A stretch of DNA of 64,000 nucleotides, taken from Euglena gracilis (Eukaryota > Euglenida > Euglenophyceae > Euglenales). The stretch's first letter is position 1. Every line of letters begins with the position of its first letter. Below, piece after piece: positions 39,562-49,737 of the stretch. The notes below the pieces were generated by a model. That model did no database searches. It was not told where the DNA came from and saw only the letters and a program-made list of their open reading frames with translations. The stretch is from positions 54,901,419-54,965,418 of the forward strand of contig CP154956.1 in assembly GCA_039621445.1 (NCBI GenBank), written 5' to 3'. The translations under genes were made by a program, and so were the position numbers.

Positions 39562-39636
39562 TTGATTGAAGCTCGGGCACGTCAGATTCTGATGCGAGTC
39601 GAAGACATTGAACGTGCCAAGCATGCACTTGCTTGA
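39562..39636 (+). CDS. Probable terminal exon of the coiled-coil gene
   Basis: After CTTTTCCAGAG the frame reads LIEARARQILMRVEDIERAK, HALA and then TGA (39634-39636). It is entered in phase 0, consistent with 36621 if no exon is missing. If CAG is the true acceptor, the phase shifts by two bases and another exon would be needed. Composition (Arg, Glu, Ala, Leu) fits the other exons. Confidence 0.55.
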   Translation: MIEARARQILMRVEDIERAKHALA

Positions 39637-40925
39637 AGGCAACACAAGTGTTTTAAACCCCCCGAATAATAGCCCCCCCCCCCAAATGTAGCCCCTCCCC
39701 CGGGATTTTACACAACCGAATAATGCCCCCCTTCGGGTGTTGTGAGCTCGAATGTCGTGATTCTTTGCCACCTGTCAGAACACAAAAAAAACTTCTAATA
39801 TTCTCTGGAATATTTTTTTACGCACAAAAACAACAATCTTGACAGGAGGGTCCTAAAAAAGAGAGCTTTTTTTTGGGAGAAAATGGGCATTTTGAGGGCA
39901 TTTCTGAAATACACAATCGAAACACTAAAACAATTATTTGTGTGGCCCATTTGCACACACAATGGGCAATCAAGACACCGAAGGCTTTGCATGGAGGCAC
40001 TAACCCTCATCAAAAATGCAATTTGACCAGCCGTGGAAAAGCCGTGTCGTGTTAAAAATCTCAAACATAGAAACAAAGGATGTGGGTTAAAAAAAAGTTA
40101 GTGTGTGTTTTATGCCTGAGTTTTGTGCAATTTTGACAAAAAAATTAAAAATGCCAATATCACTGCAACCATCTGTCTGGAAGGCATTTTCGAGCCCTGA
40201 ACCCAATGGTACTAAAACATCACCTATGCCCAGAGAATGTATCGGAGTAACGGCACACCTCCAACGTGGGAGATTCCTTAACTGCCCCATGCAATAAGAG
40301 CCCCATGGGGATGTGATTCAGACACTCGGTTCAGACACTCGGTAAAAGCCTCAGGGGGAGGCTATGACAGCTGACGCCCCTATTGTTGGAATAGATTGAC
40401 GTTTTAAATGGAACTCCAGAGAAAAGGTTGTTGTTATTTTGACAGAGTTTTTGAAATGTTTGCAAAAATCATTTGAAGCTTTGACAGCATTCGTAAAATA
40501 TTTTGACGGATTTATATGCAAAAAGAAAACTGACACAAATTTGAGACGTCAGGGTTGATTCGTGAATTTTGTCAAAAGTTGCATGAAATGTCGATTTGTT
40601 CCAAATTACATGTCAAAAAGTAAAACTCGTAGAACTCTGTCAAAACTTTCAGGAAATTGTAAAAACTCTGTGAATATTTTGCGAGAATTAGTCAATCCTT
40701 TCCAAGGATGGAGAGCTTTATTTGGGGGGGGGGGTGTTATTTGTATTTTTGCATCGGAAAATGTCCCCCTGCACAATTTATAATTTTTCACCAGAACCCA
40801 CCCTAACTCAAAACTTGAATAATAAACCATTCATATAGCTTGAGTGTTTTGAAACAAGGAGTAGGATTGACCATCCACTAATCATTGTGGCAACTGCATT
40901 GTGCCGATGTGGAACGACTTATCTC
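39637..40925. other. No gene recognised
   Basis: C-run remnants with CCGAATAATAGCCCCC and CCGAATAATGCCCCCC (39662, 39717), then unique AT-rich sequence. GACACTCGGTTCAGACACTC is a short direct repeat at 40320. Frames at 40103-40297 are open on both strands (plus: KMPISLQPSVWKAFSSPEPN) without splice evidence. Confidence 0.35.
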
Positions 40926-41117
40926 TCAACAATTCAACACCTTCTTGGAGAGTTGGGCTGAGAAGTGCATCGAAGAGGTGTTTTTTGTTGGTGTTCCCCT
41001 CGGTTGTCTGGCAGCTTGAGGATTACGCTGTGTTTCAGCTATTTTTTGTGCCACCTTTCTTTTGTGTGCCGCCATGATTTCTGTGCTGTCTGCATTGGAG
41101 TCCTGGCCATAACTCAT
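40926..41117 (-). CDS. Small hydrophilic ORF, unknown function
   Basis: A complete minus-strand frame from ATG (41115-41117) to TGA encodes 63 residues: MSYGQDSNADSTEIMAAHKR, KVAQKIAETQRNPQAARQPR, GTPTKNTSSMHFSAQLSKKV, LNC. It is polar, Lys/Gln/Ser-rich and free of repeats, whereas the antisense frame is an implausible Cys/Phe-rich string. A donor-like AAG|GTGTTG near the end means it may be a first exon. No family recognised. Confidence 0.4.
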   Translation of the reverse strand: MSYGQDSNADSTEIMAAHKRKVAQKIAETQRNPQAARQPRGTPTKNTSSMHFSAQLSKKVLNC

Positions 41118-41329
41118 TGTGTGATTTGTGAAAGAACTATCAACAATAATCTCCCCTCATTTTTCCTGATGTCCACTCCTTTCCGGGTTATTCAGCCAGC
41201 CCGAGTTTTTGTCGACGCCTGGTTTTATCGGCCAGTCAGCAAAATACCTGGAACCTTTTTGAATTGCCCATTGAAACAGTCATTAAAAAAAAAATGCCAA
41301 TGGGAAATTTATTACCTCCACACCCAGAA

Positions 41330-41530
<201 letters not shown>

Positions 41531-42040
41531 TTATCAAATCATCGTTATCAAATTATTTCAGCCCTGCATTGTTCTTCTTGTTCTACTCAAAGAGCTGAGC
41601 ACTATGGTTCTTTTAGGACAGGCAGTTGAAAAAATGCGGGATTGCCTCCTTCAAATACCCTGGCACAAGGGGTCGACCTCCAAAATAAATACAAAATGCA
41701 AGGCACTTGCTATTTTTGAGCCCTCCTCACACCGTGCCCTATTTTGAGAAATAAGCGCGGGAGTATAAACAGGATTCAGCGAAATGCAGAACTTTTTGAT
41801 GCTTTTTTTCTTCACCGGCCACAGAATAGGGTCTGTTTTGGCCTCCAACAAAAAAGTCTGGTGCAGGTGCACAACAAAAAGAACCACAATTCCAGGGGAC
41901 GCTACACTTTCTGCGCAAACGCAACGAAACCCAGTGAACAGTTTTTGGGGCGGTTGGATTGCAACCACGTTGGATTCCCCAACGGGTTTGCCCAGAGTTC
42001 CTCGCCCAGCCCGCTTTCCTGCCAACCCCCGCAGCGACCC
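41531..42040. other. No gene recognised upstream of the GC-rich segment
   Basis: Unique sequence with open frames in several phases. The minus strand is open from 42214 to 41651, but its composition is unconvincing. Confidence 0.35.
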
Positions 42041-42089
42041 CCCAGGGGGATCACGGGGCACGGCGGCGGGGCTGTGCGACGCCCCACAG

Positions 42090-42605
42090 GTGATCGCCAA
42101 GGAGGAGCTGCTGCGGGGCAGCGTCCGGCTGGAGGAGCGCACCGCCTGGGCGGCCATCGATGGGGAGCGGCGCCGCGACGCGCCGGCCGCCCGGGGTGGG
42201 GAACAGACTTTCATTTAGTGCGCCTCGGAATTTTTTTTTCTGCGCCGCATGCGCCGCGGCACCGGAAATTTTATGACCGCTTGCACCGCGGAAAATTTTA
42301 TTCTTTGCGCCGCGTGTGCCGCGGCAGCGCCGCGTGTACAATGCATGTGCCGCAGGAACGTCGTTGGTGCGCCGTGGGTGCATTGTTGGTGCGCCGCGGC
42401 AGCGTTTCAGGTGCGCCGCGAGTGTGCCGCGACAAAAATTTGATTGTGCGCCGCGGAATTTTTTTTTGCGCCGCCGCGAAGTTTGCCGTGGCGCACTAAA
42501 TGAAGTTCTGGTGGGGAGGCCGTGCCGGTCCACCTGCTGAACTTTGGCGCCCAGTGCAGCCCGTGCCAGACGTTGGTGGGCACCTTCACCTTCAGGTCCT
42601 GCTCC
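42090..42605 (+). CDS. GC-rich exon-like segment split by a MITE (strand uncertain)
   Basis: From the acceptor GACGCCCCACAG the plus frame reads VIAKEELLRGSVRLEERTAW, AAIDGERRRDAPAARGGE at the left of the element 42204-42510, and AVPVHLLNFGAQCSPCQTLV, GTFTF at its right. These two parts are in the same frame if the element and one 8-bp duplicate are left out, so a single exon was probably interrupted. Third positions are mostly G/C, unlike the other exons in the window. The minus strand is also open throughout, so strand is not certain. No family is recognised, and it may be a broken copy. Confidence 0.4.
42204..42510. mobile_element. hAT-like MITE, family C (TTCATTTAGTGCGCC ends), copy 1
   Basis: Ends CAGACTTTCATTTAGTGCGC and GCGCACTAAATGAAGTTCTG. 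Flanks are GTGGGGAA (42196-42203) and GTGGGGAG (42511-42518), 7 of 8 identical. The interior is a string of GCGCCGCGG palindromic phrases with AAAATTTTATG and AAAAATTTGATTGTGCGCCG, shared with 55634-55932. Confidence 0.9.
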
Positions 42606-43050
42606 CCTCCTTTTGAAGGCTGCTGTTTGTTTCTCCTTTGTTGCTGTTTTTTAAAGAAAATCCCAAAAATCAAAATAAGCAAGTAGGTTTTCGGTGAAGG
42701 TTTTATAAAGCACATTTGTTGCATTTTTTTAAATTGACATTTCTCCCTCTTGTAATCGAGTTTCACGAAATTACTTAGTTGGGGAAAGTTGGGGAAACGA
42801 CTGTATTTATCAGTGAGTAATTGCTTTTTGGCCCAATCCCCCTGTGAGGGAAGTGCGCATTTTTTTGGCCGTTTCTTTCACATTTGGTGCACATTTTTTG
42901 GCCATTTCTTTCACATTTAATGGTAAAACTTCTTTTGTCTCTCGGATTGTCCCCCCCCCCCGGGGAATTGACTGAATGGTTTTCCAAAAAAGGTCACTGA
43001 TTTTCTGAAGAGTGGAAGAGACCTCCCCTTCCCCTGGGGTCGGTTAAAAA
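42606..43050. other. No gene recognised; TGACTGA repeat fragment
   Basis: CATTTTTTTGGCCGTTTCTT and CATTTTTTGGCCATTTCTTT are imperfect direct repeats at 42859 and 42893. ATTGACTGAATGGTTTTCC and GTCACTGATTTTCTGAAG (42966-43012) belong to the TGACTGA family. Confidence 0.4.
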
Positions 43051-43077
43051 AATACATATATATATATTATATATATA

Positions 43078-43136
<59 letters not shown>
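43051..43136. repeat. AT dinucleotide microsatellite
   Basis: About 85 bp of TA repeats with one AATATTATATATAA interruption at 43066-43086, which makes the segment palindromic. Confidence 0.97.
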
Positions 43137-43137
<1 letters not shown>

Positions 43138-43254
43138 AACTTGCAAACACACGCAAACTACCAGCACAATACAAACTTTTGGAGAGGAAAATATGATTGC
43201 GTGCTCTGTGGCTTTGTTCTCGGATCAGGGATTACCCTTTTGTGTTCTCTGCAG

Positions 43255-43443
43255 TCAAATGCTCTCTGACCTTGGAGAGGAGGAGACGTTCTTGGGTCCG
43301 GAAATACGCCAACAAACTCCAAGCTCAGGGTGCCTGGCGACGTTTCGATTCAGCCAGACACCGGATTCATTAAGCCAGGGCGTCAGCGTCTCCATCAATG
43401 GTCTACTAAAGAAGAGGAAGACGCCGAAGGAGCCGGAGAGCAA
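43255..43443 (+). CDS. Exon of basic protein, unknown function
   Basis: After TTTTGTGTTCTCTGCAG the frame reads QMLSDLGEEETFLGPEIRQQ, TPSSGCLATFRFSQTPDSLS, QGVSVSINGLLKKRKTPKEP, ESK with donor GAGCAA|GTATTG. It begins with the last base of a split codon and ends two bases into the Lys codon, which the first base of 43737 completes. Other frames are open, but only this one is phase-compatible with the next exon. Confidence 0.55.
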
Positions 43444-43736
43444 GTATTGCATTGTTTGACTGTGTTGTATTTCTGGTTTTTATTTTGCGATTCATTGACA
43501 TTTTTTCTTTTTCCCTCGTTGCTCTCTTTTGCCCCTGATCCATTGGATTTGACAGCTTATTTTCTAGAAATAACAACCAAGGGCAATCACATTTTCTTTT
43601 TTTCATCAGTGGCCACATATTTTTCAAGAAGTTTTCTGGATGCATATTACCAAACGACCACACCCAGTGCTCAAAGTGTGTTGCGCGCTGTGAAAAAGAT
43701 CACCTCTACATTGGCTTCTGTTCTCTGCCCATTTAG

Positions 43737-43889
43737 GTCTTCTGATGTGGAGATCCTCAATGTGGGCACAAAGCTAAGCAACACACCAGCCGAAGCCGCA
43801 GAGGCAAGGAAGAAAAAGGTTCGGAAGAAAAAGAAGGAGCAGGTGGAGGATGAGTGCAGACATGCTCGCAAGCTGAATTTGAGCGACAG
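43737..43889 (+). CDS. Exon of basic Lys/Glu-rich protein
   Basis: Acceptor TCTCTGCCCATTTAG. Continuing the previous exon: SSDVEILNVGTKLSNTPAEA, AEARKKKVRKKKKEQVEDEC, RHARKLNLSD, then GACAG|GTGCTT. The KKKVRKKKKEQ run could be a nuclear localisation or helical RNA-binding segment; this is inference from charge only. If the donor is not used, the frame continues CLANHFSGIYYDTWLLNFHT to a TGA at 43954-43956, giving an alternative gene end. Confidence 0.58.
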
Positions 43890-44561
43890 GTGCTTGGCAA
43901 ACCATTTCAGTGGGATCTATTATGACACGTGGTTGCTAAATTTTCATACCCAATGAATTTATTATTTCAATGATTTCATGCCACAAATCAAATCACAAAA
44001 AAACCTGCAAATCAATCCAATCATAACATAATAACCATAACCAAGATGAATGCTTTTTCCTGACAGTAAAATTTCTCAGGAGGAAAACATGAATGTGTGT
44101 TTGTTTTTTTTGTGCGTGTGTGTGTTTTCAATATTGGTAATTTGGTAATTTGGTGATTTTTTTTTGCATTTTGCTTCTTTTTTTTTCCCTATGGCGAATT
44201 ATTTTGAAGTTTTTTCTTGGAAAAGTTTTCAATTGTTTGTTTGGACCACCCAAGTACAAAGAAAATGCAGATGCTTGTGCGAATTCCACACAACATTTAT
44301 TGGAGCAAACAGACTCCTGCATTTCGTCCCCAACCCTCCAATTGCTCTTAATTGGCCCCAATAGGCTGAGATGGTAAACCACTGACCAAAAATGAACCAG
44401 ATAATGACCCGAAGTGGCTCATTGTCGGCGTTGTTTTGGTTTATTTTCGGCCATTTCTTCAGGTATTTTGGCTGTGTTGGTTTTATTGGCCAAAAAAATG
44501 GTCCTGAATGGCGGATGAATTCTGCAAACAGCACCATATTTTTTGGTAGCACAGAAAATGA
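43890..44561. other. No gene recognised; probable intron or intergenic
   Basis: AT-rich unique sequence. Both strands have open frames of about 70-100 codons that overlap and lack support. Confidence 0.35.
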
Positions 44562-44565
44562 TTAA

Positions 44566-44970
44566 CCCCCCCCCCCCATTTATAACGACCCGTCGTTATC
44601 CGACTTTTGAGTTGGTGGAAAATCCAAAGGGGTCGTTATAATTGGGGGGTCGTTATAAATGGGGGGGTCGTTATAAATGGGGGGGGTTACCCAAAGTCGG
44701 GGTATTGAGACCTTGTGTCTGAAGTTTTCTGTGTCCCTTACAGCCATGTCCTCCTCTCCCCACACTCCCCGCACCCTCTAAGCAGCGGTCTATCCGCTCG
44801 TACTTCAAATAACCCATTCGAGCACGAACGCTCATGCGTCTTTCCGCGCTTTGCTTGCAGCTTCCCGACATGGGGCGTTATATTTCTCAAACTGGTGGAA
44901 TTCTCTGAATGGGTCGGTATAAATTGGGGGGGGTCGTCATCAGAGGGGGCTTGTTCTAAATGGGGGGGGT
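44566..44970. mobile_element. TTAA-flanked element with poly-C/G ends (piggyBac-like MITE)
   Basis: TTAA at 44562-44565 and 44971-44974. The left end is a C run and ATTTATAACGACCCGTCGTT; the right end is TTCTAAATGGGGGGGGT. TTAA duplication and CCC termini are the hallmarks of piggyBac elements. Subterminal GGTCGTTATAAATGGGGGGG is repeated at 44646, 44665 and near 44914. Related in organisation to 35395-36010. No transposase. Confidence 0.75.
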
Positions 44971-44974
44971 TTAA

Positions 44975-45379
44975 TGGGAATCAAGGGGGCATTGTGGGAT
45001 AATCAAATTAGCAGCATCCCGAACCCCTGCTGAAATGTTCAGGATGTAACAATCCAACTGTTGCCCATCGACCATGCAGGGGGGGGGGGGGAATGCGCTG
45101 CGCATTTTTTGCGCATTTTTGTCAGTTTTTCAAAATGTGCATTTTTGCTAATTTTTTTGCGCATTTTTTCCCCCGTTTTCCCACTTTTTTTACACTTTTT
45201 GGAGGCATTTTGTCTATATTGTCCACGTTTGTCCACATTGTTTATACAAATTTGACGTTGTTGTTCTTGAACACCGTTCTTCTGAACAATTCTATGTTGT
45301 CATCCATCCCTCTTTCTGCCAATAATCATATTCTCCATTCTTCCCTCAGATTTTTTCACAAAATGGCTTCAAGTTTAAG
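44975..45379. other. No gene recognised; TTTTTGCGCATTTTT repeats
   Basis: TGCGCATTTTTTGCGCATTT at 45098 and TTTTTTGCGCATTTTTTC at 45151 recur at 45680-45720 and, in TGCATATTTTT form, near 52730-52790. Confidence 0.45.
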
Positions 45380-45499
45380 GGATGATCATCCAAGCTTTTG
45401 TTCAATGGAAATTTTATTCTTGGACAAAAGCTTGCTGCCAAGAAGCTGAGCAGATGGAGCAAGATGAAATGCGCAGGAATCCTACTCCCCTGGTCACAA
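45380..45499 (+). CDS. Candidate exon, IQ-like helix
   Basis: The frame MIIQAFVQWKFYSWTKACCQ, EAEQMEQDEMRRNPTPLVT ends at CACAA|GTAAGG, a strong donor. IIQAFVQWKFYSW resembles a degenerate IQ helix, but Arg/Gly positions are missing. The acceptor (TTTAAG) is weak. From the better acceptor TTCCCTCAG at 45349 a different frame is open (FFHKMASSLRDDHPSFCSME) and phase-compatible with 43889, but it stops at 45449 before the donor. Either could be real. Confidence 0.45.
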
Positions 45500-45881
45500 G
45501 TAAGGGGCACCGTGGCTGACATTGTTGGTTATGGTGAACGGAGAGTGACGCTTTGCTCGTGCATTTTTTTTTGGCCAAAATGCCTTCATTTCAGCTCTTT
45601 TTGGTGATTTTGGTTTAATTTTGTGCTTATTGTTGAAATTTTTCCAAGTCCTTTTTCTCTTAGGAATGTCACAACTCAGCGCATTTTTTGCGCATTTTTT
45701 TTGCGCATTTTTACGCATTTTTTCCGAGGGCCGTCCAGCGCCCCCTGGGAATGCATTCAAAAGTGGAGAGTTAATTCAGAGGAGAGAGGAGAGAGTGAAA
45801 GGATTTCAAAGTTTTGTTTCTCATGTTTTGGGAGGCGGTTGATTTTTCGGTGCAAGTCACCTGCTCATCTTTTGTGCAGGA
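45500..45881 (+). other. Putative intron, no gene recognised
   Basis: Contains the GCGCATTTTTTGCGCATTTT repeat (45678) and a GAGGAGAGAGGAGAGAGTGA tract (45780). Confidence 0.4.
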
Positions 45882-45889
45882 TTTGCAAG

Positions 45890-46626
45890 CAGGCTTCTGC
45901 TTAAGGGTTCGCAGACCCCACCCTGGGGGGAGAGGTGCTGAGCTCAGGGCTCAGAGCGGGGCTCCACTCGTCCAAATTTGGCCAGTAGAAATTCCAGTGG
46001 ACCCCGGGGGGGGGGTCTGCTAGCACAATTGCAGAAAAATGCGGTTATCGGTCCCCCCCCCCAAGTGATGGTTGGTGCATTTAGGATATTCCTCATCGAA
46101 AGCAGATAAATGCCAATGTGATGTTCCACACAGCTCATCATATGCCAAATATTCAATTAACAAAATATATATTATCTGCAACCTCAGCTACCATGCCCTA
46201 GCTGACCCCCCCCCGAGCTCACCGTCAGCACTTTTTCATGAAGAGCCTGGAAAAAAGCGCTCAAAAATCGGCATTTTTGGACGCTTTCGGAATCCACCTT
46301 TCAGCAAATGTGCCCAGAATTTGACCATTTCTTGCAAATGCCCAAAAAGTTGCCCAAAATGACACTTTTTGGGTTGTCCGAGGTTGGGAAGAGCTTGGGG
46401 GGGGGGGCTGCCCCCCCCCCCGTGCTGTTCCCATGACCGAAAAATTGCCCTCCCCAAATGGCCAAAAATGCCGTTTTGGGCACATTTTGGGCAAAAATTG
46501 CCGGAAATGCCAAATTTTCGGTGCGAAGTGCCAGAAGGAAAATTTTGGCTTTGGGGTGGGCCTGGGTACCCCCCCCCCTCCGGTCTAGCCAGAGGACCCC
46601 CACCCGGGTCTTTAAGCAAAAGCCTG
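45890..46626. mobile_element. hAT-like MITE, family A, 737 bp
   Basis: Ends CAGGCTTCTGCTTAAGGG and TCTTTAAGCAAAAGCCTG, flanked by TTTGCAAG (45882-45889) and TTTGCAAA (46627-46634), 7 of 8 identical. Larger than other family A copies. The interior includes a CTACCATGCC left-terminus fragment at about 46189 and a GAAAATTTTGGCTTTGGGGT block, indicating nested older elements. Confidence 0.85.
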
Positions 46627-46634
46627 TTTGCAAA

Positions 46635-47214
46635 GGAGTTACCATGCCCCCCCCCCCCAGAGCCATTCCCATCCCTGGGACCATGGTTCGATATAAGGAG
46701 GTGCAGTGCAGTCAGAGTCCCCATCCCCCCTGGATCAGGGGAGGGGGACCAGGGGTCCCCCCGGCTGGAAAAAAAATTTCTTCCGGTGCTGGGCGTCGGG
46801 GTGGAAGTCAGGTTTTTGATGGGTTTTTTTAAAAATTGGTTTTCTTCCAAAAATCCCAAAACTGAACAAAAAATGGGCATTTTGGCCAGTTTTGGGGGTC
46901 CAAAAAAGCCGCTTCGCGCCACTCACTGGAAGAAAAATTTCCACGAGCTGGGATATCAAGGGAGTTTTGGATATATTGGATGAAAGTTTGATCATCTTCG
47001 GAATCATCATGGATTTTGGGGGTTGTTGTGGAAGTTTGGGAATCGTTTGCTAAAGGGATGATTGGGCAATCATTCCATGATGAACAATTTGTAACAAAAC
47101 ATTCCAGAACAAAACATTCCATGCCAAGAATTGTGCAGCACCAAAAAACATTCCAGATACAAATCAACCCAAATCATCCACAATCCCAGAGGTTTTCTGT
47201 CGTCCTTTTTGCAG
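46635..47214. other. Transposon fragments and putative intron
   Basis: TTACCATGCCCCCC (46639) is a CCATGCC-family left end, and GGTTCGATATAAGGAGGTGC (46685) a family B left end; neither has a partner nearby. The remaining sequence to 47214 is unique, with repeated CATTCCAGA and CATTCCATG phrases at 47071-47155. Confidence 0.5.
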
Positions 47215-47312
47215 TCGAAGGAATCCAGGAATGGAATCCAGCCAATGTTTGGTGGATATGGGAGGCACCTCCTCAACTCTCAACGAAACGAATGGTCCAA
47301 CCAGCCTGGCAG
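47215..47312 (+). CDS. Candidate exon, unknown protein
   Basis: Acceptor TCGTCCTTTTTGCAG, donor TGGCAG|GTGTGT. Entered in phase 1, as 45499 leaves it, the frame reads (I)EGIQEWNPANVWWIWEAPPQ, LSTKRMVQPAWQ and ends in phase 0. A second frame (SKESRNGIQPMFGGYGRHLL) is also open, so the frame rests on the phase match. Confidence 0.42.
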
Positions 47313-47500
47313 GTGTGTTTGTGCAAAATAGTAGCTTTGTGATGCATTGAACACCACCATTGGAAGCCACATAGGGAAAAAAAGGGAAACAAGCCTTTCC
47401 ATTCTCTTTCTTCTGAGGAATAAGAAAAGTCCAGAGGAAAACAAAACACATCTTTGGGTCAACCTCACAGCCAAACCTTCTTCCACAAAATTATGATTTA

Positions 47501-47684
47501 CCATGCCCCCCCCCCCCGATGGTGTCCCATACCCAGCTCAACCAAAGGGTGGGCATGGGACACTATCGGGGGGGGGGAGATTATCGGGGGGGAGGGGGGC
47601 GGTCAATAAAATTCCTTTGGGACCCGTCCGGCCGGCCGGGTCCCATGGCAGGGGTATGGGACACTATCAGGGGGGGGGGCATGG
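47501..47684. mobile_element. TA-flanked MITE with CCATGCCCCC/GGGGGCATGG termini
   Basis: TA at 47499-47500 and 47685-47686. Ends are CCATGCC with a C run, and a G run with GGCATGG. Internally GGTGTCCCATACCC and GGGTATGGGACACTATC are inverted, with a third GGGCATGGGACACTATCGGG. Single left or right ends of this family occur at 7897, 11541, 14036, 46191 and 46641, always next to TA. Confidence 0.82.
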
Positions 47685-47686
47685 TA

Positions 47687-48498
47687 TGTGAATTGCCTTT
47701 CGAATGTTTGCTTTGTGATATGAACATGCTTTCCCTGACGGGGTGGATTAAGTAGCTATGGTGTTGCACATGCTTCAACAAAACCCCCAATTTATGTTCT
47801 GATCTGTTCATATCTGCGGGTTTTCCCCTTCCCGAAGCTGAATGGGCCGATCGTGCTCGGTTAAGCTGAAGTGGACCCCATCCCCTGGGGGGGAGGGAGC
47901 CTTTTTCCAGCCTCAGACCCCCCTCATCGACGAGGTTTATTTAATTTTCAGCCATTCGACAGCTGAATGGCTTGAATGGCTGAACAGCGACGGTTTTTTT
48001 TACATTTTAGACAGTGCAAAGATGGGCAAAGGTGGGTCAGACAATCAAAAAAAATCGATTTTTTTTTTGCGTGATTAGCAGTTTTCGGGACATTTTTGCA
48101 GTTTTGCAGTTTCGATTTTTTTTTGGGGGGAACCCAGTTCGAAACCACCTTGGACCTAGTTCCAGCATTGAGCGTTGGTTTTGTCCAGGGGGTCAGACCC
48201 CCCAGTCCAGACTTGGGAATTTTTTTGGCCGAACCGCACCCTGCCCATTTTTGGCCGTTTTTTTTTAAGGGAAAAAAGTGCATGATTCTTGGGCCTTTTT
48301 TTTCAGCCAAAAAATTTCCCGGCGTTTTGTGCCGGAATTTTTTTGTACAGGGGGGTCCAGCCCCCCCCCAAGGAGGGTCCCGATCCCCCCCACTCTTAAT
48401 TCATGGTCAGCCAGCAGTCTTTTCCAGCCAGCCCAGCTTTTTTCCAGCCTTTGAGCTGGATTCTCCCCCAGGATGCTGTCAAGTGACGTCCTGGGTAT
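47687..48498. other. No gene recognised
   Basis: Contains CTCATCGACGAGGTTTATTT and AATTTTCAG (47930), matching 26785-26812. A possible short frame after that CAG (HSTAEWLEWLNSDGFFYILD) has no donor support. TCCAGCCAGCCCAGC phrases occur at 48424. Confidence 0.4.
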
Positions 48499-48506
48499 GC
48501 TGCTTG

Positions 48507-48805
48507 CAAGCTGTATTTTAGTCGAGTGCCGACCCCACACCGAAGGGGGGGGTAGGGCACATGGCCAAAAGTGCCCTAGCACAACCCTGGCGCCGAAGGC
48601 GCCTGGGGAGCCAAAAATGGCCTATTTTCAACGGAATGTGTGTGCTGGGCAGAGGTCGAAATCCGACCCTCCTGGCCCGCAGGGGGGGGGGGGGTCCGGA
48701 CCACCCCCCCACCTGTCCTTATATCGAACCCTGGGGGGGGGTAGTGCCTGCCTGGGTAGGCACTCCGGACCCCCCCCCGGGGTTGGTGAAAAAAAAAACA
48801 GCCTG
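48507..48805. mobile_element. hAT-like MITE, family A relative, containing a family B fragment
   Basis: Ends CAAGCTGTATTTTAGTCGAG and AAAAAAAAAACAGCCTG, flanked by perfect duplications GCTGCTTG (48499-48506, 48806-48813). Interior as at 38074-38353 (AAAAGTGCCCTAGCACAACC, CTGGCGCCGAAGGCGCCTGG). Between about 48664 and 48734 lies the right end of a family B element (TCCTTATATCGAACCCTG), so parts of two families are joined here. Confidence 0.9.
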
Positions 48806-48813
48806 GCTGCTTG

Positions 48814-49175
48814 CCCGACGCATCCGCTGGGTTTAGTCCATACAATCCTTGCAAAAATGGCTGATTTCAACAGGGGGGTGAGGAGATGACCGATTATTTT
48901 TCCCCCTTCAAGTGACTGATTGGCTTTTGGTCCAAACCCGATCCCCCCAGGGGGAGAGGTCTGCAGAAACCAGCAACGTGACGGCTGGAGAAAAGGTTTT
49001 GGCCATATTTCTGCACGCTTGCGGCCGGACTTCCTTGGATCGCAAGGTGATCAACACCTCGGAGGGGGAGGGATAGGAACTGATTTGCTTTCCGCAAAAA
49101 GTGTCTGGCTGGTTTTAAACGGAGCAAACATGACCCCCCCGGTGGACCAATCCACGCCTTCCCATCCACAGGGTC
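48814..49175. other. No gene recognised; TGACTGA repeat fragment
   Basis: GATGACCGATTATTTTTCCC and AAGTGACTGATTGGCTTTTG (48887, 48911) belong to the TGACTGA family. The rest is unique. Confidence 0.4.
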
Positions 49176-49312
49176 TTCCTTTTCATCGCCCAGCCCACGC
49201 AGCCCCGCCTGGCCGGTGAGGGCGAGGTGCGGCAGCCCTCTGCCGAGGTGCCCCAGTCCCTTGGGATCCACCCGTGCAAACTGCTTCCCTGTTGGCCGAA
49301 CCATCTGAGTTT
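49176..49312. CDS. GC-rich exon-like segment, strand uncertain
   Basis: Plus strand after CCATCCACAG: VFLFIAQPTQPRLAGEGEVR, QPSAEVPQSLGIHPCKLLPC, WPNHL. Minus strand after ACAAAAACTCAG: MVRPTGKQFARVDPKGLGHL, GRGLPHLALTGQAGLRGLGD, EKEDP. Both have acceptor-like boundaries and similar plausibility, so I do not choose. The high GC resembles 42090-42605, suggesting a related origin. Confidence 0.3.
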
Positions 49313-49737
49313 TTGTTCTGTTTGACCATCGGGAGGGAAAATCAGTCCTGTCAAGGAGGCTGCGGGGAGGAAAGGAAGGAAAGCGCAAGGTAAAGAAGTT
49401 TTTTTTCCATTTAGGACTGGCCAACGGCTGGTCCCAGGCTTCAACGGCGTCAAAAATCAAAAAGTTGAGAATCCCATTTTTTGACGTTTTGAGTGGATGG
49501 GTGATGGTCCAAGGATGCCAGAAATCATTTCCCCCGTACTCGACCTGTTTTTTTTTGCCAAAACGTGGCCATTTTTTTTTGGCCATTTTTGTGTGGATTT
49601 TGCATTAGATGATGTGCTTGCTTTTTTTGGCTTTTTTTGCTTTTGGCGGACCGCCCTGTACCACTCCCTTTCTGGATCCCGACCGTGGGGTGGTGATGGG
49701 ATCTGAACAGCCTGAGTGTCGTCTTTTCTCAAAGCAG
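49313..49737. other. No gene recognised
   Basis: Unique sequence with a TTTTTTGGCCATTTTTG-like phrase near 49575, and no supported exon. Confidence 0.35.
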
